Origin: Patulibacter sp.
GTDB lineage: Bacteria > Actinomycetota > Thermoleophilia > Solirubrobacterales > Solirubrobacteraceae
DNA: 5,173 bases
Direction: 5' to 3'
NCBI GenBank assembly: GCA_023268575.1
Contig: JALRCL010000309.1
Location: 1 to 5,173 of the forward strand
Position 1 is the first letter of the stretch; each line of letters starts with the position of its first letter. Positions 1-5,077 of the stretch are shown here, piece by piece. Below the pieces are notes generated by a model. It saw nothing but the letters and a program-made list of their open reading frames with translations. It was not told where the DNA came from and ran no database searches. Both the position numbers and the translations under genes were made by a program.

Positions 1-2244
1 GCGCTGCTGCAGCAGCTGACCGTCGGCGAGCGGCTGCCCGGACGCGTCCTCGGCCGGGAGGACGGCGAGCGCACGCTCACCGACCTGCGCCACATCGGCC
101 AACAGCTCCACGCCGCGGCGACCGACGACCACCTCGGCATCGCCGCGCTCGTCGTCTGGCTGCGGCGGCGGATCGCCGAGGCCGGCCGCGAGGGCGACGA
201 GGAGCGCACGCGGCGCCTGGAGTCCGACGCCGCCGCCGTCCAGGTGCTGACGATCCACCGCAGCAAGGGCCTCGAGTTCCCGGTCGTCTACTGCCCGACG
301 CTGTGGGAGTCCGGCCGGGTCGACGAGAAGCCGCACCCGATCCTCTTCCACGACCCCGACCAGGGCTGGCGCTACACGCTCGACGTCTCGATGCAGAGCG
401 GCGCCGACCAGACCCCGCCCGGCCGGCGCGAGGCGATCGAGCTGCGCGGCGAGGAGCTGCGCCTGGCCTACGTCGCCCTGACGCGCGCGCGGCACCGCGC
501 CGTCACGTGGTGGTGCGGGGCGTTCCCGGCGCGCGACGCTCCGCTCTCGCGCCTGGCGTTCGACCAGCAGCCCGACGGCGAGGTCCCGACCGCCGGCCGG
601 CAGGGCAAGATCACCGACAGCGACGCTCGCAGCCGGTTCGCCGCCCTGGCGCCGCGCGGCGAGGACGGCGCGCCGCCGCTGATCGAGGTCGTGTCCGTCC
701 GGCCGCCCGATCTGCCGCGCCGCTGGCAGGCCGGCGCGGAGCATCCCGACGTCCTCGAGGCGGCTCGCTTCGACCGGACGCTCGACGACGCGTGGGGCCG
801 CAGCTCCTACAGCTCGATCGTGGCCGCCGCCCACGACGCGCCGCAGGTCGGCAGCGAGCCGGAGCTCGGGCTGATGGACGACGAGGACGTCGTGCCGGCC
901 GAGGACGCGGCCGAGCTGCTCGCCGACGAGGGCCTCGCCCCCGAGGTCGCCGACGCGGGTGGCGCCGCGGCACCCGACGGCGCGTCTGCGTCGGCCGGGA
1001 CCGACGTCGCCGACGCGGGAGACGGGGACGAACCGCCGGCCGGGACCGACCTCGCCGACACGGGAGACAGGCACGAACCGCCGGCAGGGAGCGCCGCTGG
1101 AGACCACCCGAACGGCCCCGAGAGCGCGCCCGGCCCGGACGACCGCCGCGCGGAGGGCGCGAGGCGCCGCGGCGACCCCCGGGAGGTCGTCTCGCCGATG
1201 GCCGACGTGCCCGGCGGGCGCCACGTCGGCACGCTCGTCCACGACGTGCTCGAGGCAGCCGACTTCGCGGCCACCGACCTCGAGGCCGAGCTCGCCGCGC
1301 ACGTCGCCCGCGCGATCGACCGGCGGCGCGTCGACGTCGGGGACCCCGCCGCCCTGGTCACCTCGTTGGCCGGCGTGCTGCGCACGCCGCTGGGGCCGCT
1401 CGTCGACGACCGCTCCCTGTCGACGCTGCGCCGCGGTGACCGGCTCGACGAGCTGACGTTCGAGCTGCCGCTCGTCGGTGGCGATCACCCGACGGGTGCG
1501 CTGCGACCCGCGGCGATCGCGGCGCTCCTGCGCGAGCACGTACCGCCGGGCGACCCGCTCGACGGCTACGCCGACCGGCTCGACGACCCGCTGCTGGCCA
1601 CGACGCTGCGCGGGCACCTCACGGGCTCGATCGACCTGGCGCTCCGCCTCACGAGCGGGCTCTCGGGCCCGACGCACGACGCGGTCGTCGCTCCGGACAC
1701 GACCTCCGCCGGGGGCGCGGGCACCGACCCGCCGGGGACGCGGATCGCTGCCCGGCCGGCCGCGACGTCCTCTGCGCCGGGCAATGATCCGCCGGAGACG
1801 CGGACGCTCGCCCCCGCCGAGCGGGACGGGCACCCCGCCGGCCGGGGTGCGGACCCCGCCGGTCCGGACGCGAGCCTCGTCGGCGGGACCGGCCGGCCCC
1901 GGTACGCGATCGTCGACTACAAGACGAACCGCCTCGGCGACCCGGACCGGCCACCGACGGCGTGGGACCACCGACCCGCCGTCCTGCGGGCCGAGATGCA
2001 CCGCACGCACTACGCGCTGCAGGGCCTGCTCTACAGCGCCGCGCTGCACCGCTTCCTCCGCTGGCGCGACCCGGGCTACGACCCCGACCGCGACCTCGCC
2101 GGCGTGCTCTACCTCTTCGTCCGCGGGATGTCGGGACCGGACACGCCGCGGATCGACGGCGTGCCCTGCGGCGTCTGGTCGTGGCGCCCCCCGGCCGGGC
2201 TCGTGCCGGCGCTCAGCGACCTGCTCGACGAGGCGACGGCATGA
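1..2244 (+). CDS. recB: RecBCD enzyme subunit RecB, C-terminal part (5' end outside window)
   Basis: RecB is the 3'-5' helicase and the only nuclease subunit of RecBCD, which unwinds and degrades double-strand DNA ends for recombinational repair. The visible 747 residues (numbered from base 1, reading frame 1) begin in the second helicase domain. Motif V is at 82-94 (VLTIHRSKGLEFP) and motif VI at 151-164 (EELRLAYVALTRAR), both typical of UvrD/RecB superfamily 1 helicases. A low-complexity acidic Ala/Gly/Pro tether follows at about 278-400. The nuclease domain then shows GTLVHDVLE (His414), GSID (Asp545), IVDYKTN (Asp639, Lys641) and the QxxxY motif (Gln674, Tyr678). These match E. coli His956, Asp1067, Asp1080 and Lys1082, so the nuclease looks catalytically intact. 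The oddity is about 80 extra residues between the two aspartates. Walker A and the start codon lie upstream of the window. The TGA stop (2242-2244) overlaps a downstream ATG. The family call is secure. Confidence 0.96.
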   Translation, partial: ALLQQLTVGERLPGRVLGREDGERTLTDLRHIGQQLHAAATDDHLGIAALVVWLRRRIAEAGREGDEERTRRLESDAAAVQVLTIHRSKGLEFPVVYCPTLWESGRVDEKPHPILFHDPDQGWRYTLDVSMQSGADQTPPGRREAIELRGEELRLAYVALTRARHRAVTWWCGAFPARDAPLSRLAFDQQPDGEVPTAGRQGKITDSDARSRFAALAPRGEDGAPPLIEVVSVRPPDLPRRWQAGAEHPDVLEAARFDRTLDDAWGRSSYSSIVAAAHDAPQVGSEPELGLMDDEDVVPAEDAAELLADEGLAPEVADAGGAAAPDGASASAGTDVADAGDGDEPPAGTDLADTGDRHEPPAGSAAGDHPNGPESAPGPDDRRAEGARRRGDPREVVSPMADVPGGRHVGTLVHDVLEAADFAATDLEAELAAHVARAIDRRRVDVGDPAALVTSLAGVLRTPLGPLVDDRSLSTLRRGDRLDELTFELPLVGGDHPTGALRPAAIAALLREHVPPGDPLDGYADRLDDPLLATTLRGHLTGSIDLALRLTSGLSGPTHDAVVAPDTTSAGGAGTDPPGTRIAARPAATSSAPGNDPPETRTLAPAERDGHPAGRGADPAGPDASLVGGTGRPRYAIVDYKTNRLGDPDRPPTAWDHRPAVLRAEMHRTHYALQGLLYSAALHRFLRWRDPGYDPDRDLAGVLYLFVRGMSGPDTPRIDGVPCGVWSWRPPAGLVPALSDLLDEATA
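832..1197 (+). other. Low-complexity tether between RecB helicase and nuclease domains
   Basis: This stretch of about 120 codons joins the helicase part of RecB to its nuclease domain. In E. coli a linker of roughly 70 residues does this, so the tether here is clearly longer. It is rich in Ala, Gly, Pro, Asp and Glu, has almost no hydrophobic residues after about codon 310, and should be disordered. An acidic half (for example MDDEDVVPAEDAAE, from about 874) is followed by the 45-bp repeat and then a basic patch (RRAEGARRRGDPRE, around 1144-1185). The reading frame is kept throughout. Domain limits are estimated by eye. Confidence 0.7.
994..1092 (+). repeat. 45-bp in-frame tandem repeat in the RecB tether
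   Basis: Two adjacent 45-bp copies (994-1038 and 1039-1083) differ at four positions, and a third begins at 1084 but fades after about nine bases. The unit is 15 codons, encoding AGTDVADAGDGDEPP and then AGTDLADTGDRHEPP, so the frame is preserved. All four base differences change the amino acid (Val/Leu, Ala/Thr, Gly/Arg, Asp/His), as expected for a tether with little sequence constraint. Confidence 0.9.
1651..1899 (+). other. Low-complexity insertion inside the RecB nuclease active site
   Basis: The insertion lies between the strand ending GSIDLALRL (Asp545) and the strand YAIVDYKTN (Asp639, Lys641). In E. coli RecB the equivalent aspartates, 1067 and 1080, are 13 residues apart; here they are 94 apart. 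The roughly 83 extra codons are rich in Pro, Ala, Gly, Thr, Asp and Arg and contain no recognisable domain. They include two related segments 60 bp apart, GTDPPGTR and GNDPPETR. Frame and flanking motifs are intact, so I read this as an expanded loop rather than a disrupted gene. It is also less uniformly GC-rich at third positions, with codons such as aat and gat near 1783-1788. Confidence 0.75.
1718..1804 (+). repeat. Imperfect direct repeat with 60-bp spacing in the RecB insertion
   Basis: The 27-bp segments 1718-1744 and 1778-1804 match at all but four positions, with a spacing of exactly 60 bp (20 codons). They encode GTDPPGTR and GNDPPETR. Similarity fades on both sides, so this is probably an old, decayed duplication within the low-complexity insertion. 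Confidence 0.55.
2230..2233 (+). promoter_or_regulatory. Shine-Dalgarno (GAGG) for the ATG at 2241
   Basis: GAGG ends seven bases before the ATG at 2241, which is optimal spacing. It lies inside the last codons of recB. The ATG of recD at 2309 has no comparable purine-rich site; its upstream bases are almost all C, A and isolated G. Ribosome loading between recB and recD is therefore most plausible at 2241. Confidence 0.5.
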
Positions 2245-2312
2245 GCAGCACCGCCCGTCCGGCCCCCGACACCGCAGACGGCCCCGCCGTCCTCACCCAC
2301 GCGACCCCATGA
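2241..2312 (+). CDS. 23-residue frame bridging recB and recD; possible translational coupler
   Basis: This small frame encodes a 23-residue Ala/Pro/Thr-rich peptide (MSSTARPAPDTA then DGPAVLTHATP) with no recognisable motif. Its ATG overlaps the recB stop as ATGA (2241-2244), and its TGA overlaps the recD start as ATGA (2309-2312). It has GAGG at 2230-2233, while recD lacks its own ribosome site. The inferred job is to carry terminating ribosomes from recB to the recD start so that the two subunits are made together; the peptide itself need not do anything. Alternatives are that it is untranslated spacer, or that the ATGA at both ends is chance, which is not negligible in a 68-bp gap between genes. 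There is no homology evidence. Confidence 0.45.
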   Translation: MSSTARPAPDTADGPAVLTHATP

Positions 2313-4219
2313 GCGCCCTCGACCCCGCTGCCCCGACGGCGGCCCCGCGCGATGCGACCGCGGGCGCCCCCGCCGCCCCGACCGGCGGACCGGCCGAGGT
2401 CCTCGCCCGCGACGACCCGCGCCGCGCGCGCCGCGCGACCGGGCTGCTCGGCACGTTCAACGCCGCCGGGGTGCTCGTCGCCGCCGACGTCCACGTCGCC
2501 CGGCGGCTCGGCGCGCTGACCGGCGAGACCCGCGAGACCGTCCTGTTGGCCTGCGCGCTCGCGGTCCGCGCACCGCGCGTCGGCCACGTCTTCAGCGACC
2601 TGCGGACCGTCGCCGACACGACGATCGTCGAGAGCGAGCAGACGGTCGACCTCTCGACCCTTCCCTGGCCCGCCCCCGACGCGTGGGTGCGCGAGGTCGC
2701 CGAGAGCCCGCTCTGCGCGCTCGGCGAGGAGGCGCCCGAGCGCCGCCCGCTGCGCCTCGTCGGCGACCGGCTCTACCTCGATCGCTACTGGGCGGAGGAG
2801 CGCCAGGTCGCCGAGGACCTGCGGGCGCTCGACGTTCAGGCCGAGGGCCTCGACACCGCGGTGCTCGAGGACGGCCTCGTCCGGCTCTTCGCCCCGGCGG
2901 CCGAGACGGCGATCGAGCGCGACGACCTCCAGGCGCGGGCGGCGGCGACCGCCGTGCGCCGGCGGCTCGCGGTCGTCGCCGGCGGGCCGGGCACGGGCAA
3001 GACGACGACCGTCGGACGGCTCGTGGCCCTGTTGCTGGAGCAGGCCGAGGCCCGCGGGGACCAGCCGCCGCTCATCGCGCTCGCGGCGCCGACCGGCAAG
3101 GCCGCCGCGCGCCTGCAGGAGGCGCTGCGCGAGGCCGCCGCGCACCTCGACGTCGACCCGACGGTGCGGACGCGGATCGCGGAGCTCTCGGCTTCGACCG
3201 TCCACCGGCTGCTCGGCTGGCGTCCCGGATCGCAGAGCCGCTTCCGCCACCACCGGGCCAACCGGCTGCCGCACGACGTGGTGATCGTCGACGAGAGCTC
3301 GATGGTCTCGCTGTCGCTCATGGCCCGGCTGGCGGAGGCGGTCCGGCCGGACGCGCGGCTCGTGCTCGTCGGCGACCCCGGCCAGCTCACCTCGGTCGAG
3401 GCGGGCGCGGTGCTCGGGGACGTCGTGGCCAGCGGCCTCGCCGGCACCGTCGAGCTGCAGCGCGTCCACCGCTACGGCGGGCGGATCGGGCGCCTCGCCG
3501 ACGCGATCCGCCGCGGTGACGGCGATGCGACGATCGCCGCGCTGCGGGAGGAGGGCGACGAGGTCCGCTGGCTGCCGGTCGACGTCGAGGCCGCCCCGCC
3601 CGCGGCGCTCGCCGAGGTCCGGGACGCCGCGCTCGCCGCCGGCGGGGCGGTGCTCGACCGGGCCCGGGCGGGCGACGGCGCCGGGGCCCTGCGCGCGCTC
3701 GGGGGGTTCCGCCTGCTCTGCGCGCATCGCCGCGGGCCGCACGGCCAGCGCGCCTGGCGCGGGCGCGTGGAGCGGTGGCTGCGGGAGGGGCTGGAGTCCT
3801 TCGACCCGGCAGGCGAGTGGTACGTCGGTCGCCCGCTGCTCGTGACGGAGAACGACGAGGCGCTGCGGCTCTACAACGGCGACACCGGGATCGTCGTCGC
3901 CGGCGCCGACGGCGGCGTGGCCGCGGCCTTCGAGCGGGGCGGCGGCGTCGTGACGCTCGGTCCCGGCCGCCTCGGCGCGGTCGAGACGGTCCACGCGATG
4001 ACGATCCACAAGAGCCAGGGCTCGCAGTTCGACACCGTCGCGGTCGTCGTGCCGCCCGCCGGCTCGCCGATCCTCACCCGCGAGCTGCTCTACACGGCCG
4101 TGACGCGCGCGTCCGAGCGGGTCCTGGTCGTCGGACCGGAGGACGCGGTCCGTGCCGCGGTCGCCCGTCCCGCCGCCCGCGCCTCGGCCCTGCGCGAGCG
4201 GCTGGCGGCCGGCAGCTGA
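2309..4219 (+). CDS. recD: RecBCD enzyme subunit RecD (5'-3' helicase)
   Basis: RecD is the 5'-3' superfamily 1B helicase motor of RecBCD. The product is 636 residues, close to E. coli RecD (608). Residues 1 to about 30 are an Ala/Pro-rich tail; the N-terminal domain that in E. coli contacts RecC follows (AAGVLVAADVHVARRLG). Motifs appear in family order: Walker A GGPGTGKT at 225-232 (Lys231), motif Ia APTGKAAARLQ, Walker B VIVDESSM (Asp328, Glu329), motif III GDPGQLTSVEAGAVLGD, motif IV ELQRVHRYGG, then GRPLLVTENDEALRLYNGD, motif V TIHKSQGSQFD and motif VI ELLYTAVTRASERV. All key residues are present, so it should be active. This RecC-partnered layout fits RecD1 rather than the stand-alone RecD2 type. 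The ATG at 2309 is the only start in frame between recB and the conserved domain; it lacks a Shine-Dalgarno and overlaps the small upstream frame. Confidence 0.97.
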   Translation: MSALDPAAPTAAPRDATAGAPAAPTGGPAEVLARDDPRRARRATGLLGTFNAAGVLVAADVHVARRLGALTGETRETVLLACALAVRAPRVGHVFSDLRTVADTTIVESEQTVDLSTLPWPAPDAWVREVAESPLCALGEEAPERRPLRLVGDRLYLDRYWAEERQVAEDLRALDVQAEGLDTAVLEDGLVRLFAPAAETAIERDDLQARAAATAVRRRLAVVAGGPGTGKTTTVGRLVALLLEQAEARGDQPPLIALAAPTGKAAARLQEALREAAAHLDVDPTVRTRIAELSASTVHRLLGWRPGSQSRFRHHRANRLPHDVVIVDESSMVSLSLMARLAEAVRPDARLVLVGDPGQLTSVEAGAVLGDVVASGLAGTVELQRVHRYGGRIGRLADAIRRGDGDATIAALREEGDEVRWLPVDVEAAPPAALAEVRDAALAAGGAVLDRARAGDGAGALRALGGFRLLCAHRRGPHGQRAWRGRVERWLREGLESFDPAGEWYVGRPLLVTENDEALRLYNGDTGIVVAGADGGVAAAFERGGGVVTLGPGRLGAVETVHAMTIHKSQGSQFDTVAVVVPPAGSPILTRELLYTAVTRASERVLVVGPEDAVRAAVARPAARASALRERLAAGS

Positions 4220-4228
4220 CACGCCCCT

Positions 4229-4376
4229 CTCCAGACGACTCGAGTCACCCAGAACCGGAATCCCACTCCAGACGACTCGAGTCACCCAGCACCGGAATCT
4301 CGCTCCAGACGACTCGAGTCACCCAGAACCGGAATCTCGCTCCAAACGACTCGAGTCACCCGGGACGGGAGTCCGG
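4229..4376. repeat. Four tandem 37-bp units, each with the palindrome GACTCGAGTC
   Basis: The units start at 4229, 4266, 4303 and 4340, a strict 37-bp period. Units 1-3 are nearly identical: CTCCAGAC, then the 10-bp palindrome, then ACCCAGAACCGG and a short AAT-containing tail. Unit 4 keeps the first half, with one A for G, and drifts after about 4361. The palindromes are at 4237-4246, 4274-4283, 4311-4320 and 4348-4357. The array fills the gap between recD and hslR and is less GC-rich than the genes. It has no variable spacers, so it is not CRISPR, and 37 is not a multiple of three, so it is not a coding repeat. It could be a set of binding sites for a dimeric protein, part of a dispersed intergenic repeat family, or a neutral expansion. 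The sequence alone does not decide. Confidence 0.92.
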
Positions 4377-4453
4377 CACACGGGACGCGCGTCGTCCGGG
4401 ACGCTCGGTCGGGTGGAGGCGGGAGTCGTGCGTCCCCGGCGCGCGGACGTGGC

Positions 4454-4457
4454 AGGA
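4454..4457 (+). promoter_or_regulatory. Shine-Dalgarno (AGGA) deciding the hslR start
   Basis: Two adjacent GTG codons, 4462 and 4465, could start hslR. AGGA lies four bases before the first and seven before the second, so the second is favoured. The same bases (CAGGAT at 4453-4458) also resemble an actinobacterial -10 hexamer placed for a leaderless message starting at 4465. No good -35 is visible, so I prefer the ribosome-site reading. Confidence 0.45.
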
Positions 4458-4464
4458 TCGGGTG

Positions 4465-4887
4465 GTGGCCTCGCCCTCCGATCCGGTGCGCATCGACCGC
4501 TGGCTCTGGGCCGCGCGGTTCTTCAAGACCCGGCCGCTGGCAGTCGACGCGATCAACGCCGGGCACGTGCGCCGCGACGGGCAGCCGGTGAAGCCCTCGC
4601 GCCTCGTCGGTCCGGGCGACCAGCTGACGATCGTCGTCGGGCAGCAGCGGTTCCACGTCGAGGTCCGGGCGACCGCCCAGCGGCGGGGCCCCGCGTCCGA
4701 GGCCCGCACCCTCTACGCCGAGCACGAGGAGCACCGCGCCGAGCGCGAGCGACTCGCCGAGCAGCGCCGGCTCTCAGCGCCGATCGGGCACGACCTCGGT
4801 CGCCGGCCGACGAAGCGCGACCGCCGGCGCCTCGAGCAGGCCCGGCGCGAGCCGCCGCCCTTCGGCGAGACGTCGCGGGACGGCTGA
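4465..4887 (+). CDS. hslR: Hsp15-family S4-domain RNA-binding protein
   Basis: The product is 140 residues with a GTG start; E. coli Hsp15 has 133. The S4 RNA-binding domain covers about residues 8-68 and opens with VRIDRWLWAARFFKTR, matching the Hsp15 pattern RLDKWLWAARFYKTR. After it come the family features RRGPASEARTLY (73-84) and GRRPTKRDRRRLEQ in a strongly basic, helical C-terminal tail. In E. coli, Hsp15 is heat-induced and binds free 50S subunits carrying a nascent chain with its tRNA, helping to recycle blocked subunits; Firmicutes RqcP is a shorter relative in ribosome quality control. A role here is inferred from family only. The gene is 245 bases from recD, so it is probably a separate transcription unit. 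Its last nine codons (PFGETSRDG) and stop lie in the first unit of a 51-bp tandem array. The start could be the GTG at 4462 instead. Confidence 0.93.
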   Translation: MASPSDPVRIDRWLWAARFFKTRPLAVDAINAGHVRRDGQPVKPSRLVGPGDQLTIVVGQQRFHVEVRATAQRRGPASEARTLYAEHEEHRAERERLAEQRRLSAPIGHDLGRRPTKRDRRRLEQARREPPPFGETSRDG

Positions 4888-5050
4888 CCGGCGGGCGTGC
4901 GACGCGGCCCGTTCGGTGAGACGTCGCGGGACGGCCGACCGGCGGGCGTGCGACGCGGCCCGTTCGGCGAGACGTCGCGGGACGGCCGACCGACGAGCGT
5001 GCGACGCGGCCCGTTCGGCGAGACGTCGCGGGACGGCCGACCGACGACCG
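4858..5050. repeat. 51-bp tandem array starting inside the end of hslR
   Basis: About 3.75 copies share a strict 51-bp period (TTCGG at 4861, 4912, 4963 and 5014), each differing from the next at only one to three positions, so expansion was recent. The first copy supplies the hslR codons PFGETSRDG and the TGA stop at 4885-4887. At that base the other copies (4936, 4987, 5038) have C, giving CGA. The unit is exactly 17 codons, and the hslR frame stays open downstream through all copies. Each full unit also holds the inverted repeat GCGACG, 17 bases, CGTCGC. Similarity ends near 5050, just before the convergent gene. Confidence 0.93.
4899..5029 (+). other. Three repeated hairpin-forming inverted repeats
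   Basis: GCGACG pairs with CGTCGC across 17 bases at 4899-4927, 4950-4978 and 5001-5029. Inside each loop GCC and GGC can pair around a five-base loop (CGTTC; 5009-5019 in the third copy). The second copy lies in a unit with the same loop, while the first has GGT in place of GGC, weakening the inner stem. No U-run follows, so these are not classical intrinsic terminators, though structured 3' ends are plausible here because the array lies between convergent genes. Folding energy was not computed. Confidence 0.4.
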
Positions 5051-5077
5051 GGTGGCGCGCCTCAACCGCCGAACGGG
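5010..5077. terminator. Possible bidirectional hairpin between convergent genes
   Basis: CCCGTTCGGCG at 5010-5020 is the exact reverse complement of CGCCGAACGGG at 5067-5077, an 11-bp stem with a 46-base loop. The right arm is within the last codons of the minus-strand gene, and the left arm is in the last 51-bp unit. Position between converging genes suits termination in both directions, but the loop is long and there is no T-run. The match could also be chance between two genes that both end with a Pro-Phe-Gly coding segment. Confidence 0.22.

Noticed and set aside
959..1456. Alternative-frame repeat protein over the RecB tether
   Set aside because: It is only the 45-bp repeat read in another frame; the RecB frame continues through into conserved nuclease motifs.
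1478..2308. Upstream extension of the recD frame through the end of recB
   Set aside because: The translation is an Arg/Ser/Thr/Ala-rich shadow of the recB nuclease region. Conserved RecD sequence begins only after 2309, where an ATG lies.
2241..2340. Duplication of the recD start giving the small frame
   Set aside because: Both begin with Met-Ser and are Ala/Pro-rich, but base similarity after ATGAGC is no more than expected from composition.
2640..2700. Possible frameshift in recD where plus-strand frames overlap (alternative start at 2683)
   Set aside because: RecD reads without interruption from the N-terminal domain through all helicase motifs in one frame.
2213..4285. Long minus-strand open frame (690 codons) opposite recD
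   Set aside because: Typical antisense shadow of a GC-rich gene. The translation is low-complexity and shows no domain, while the plus strand has every RecD motif.
4229..4376. CRISPR array
   Set aside because: The whole 37-bp period is conserved between units, with no unique spacers and no cas genes nearby.
3775..4464. Open frame continuing upstream of hslR through the 37-bp array into recD
   Set aside because: The part before 4465 is Arg-rich shadow sequence and reads the 37-bp units in changing phase. The Hsp15 family begins at the VRIDRWLW segment.
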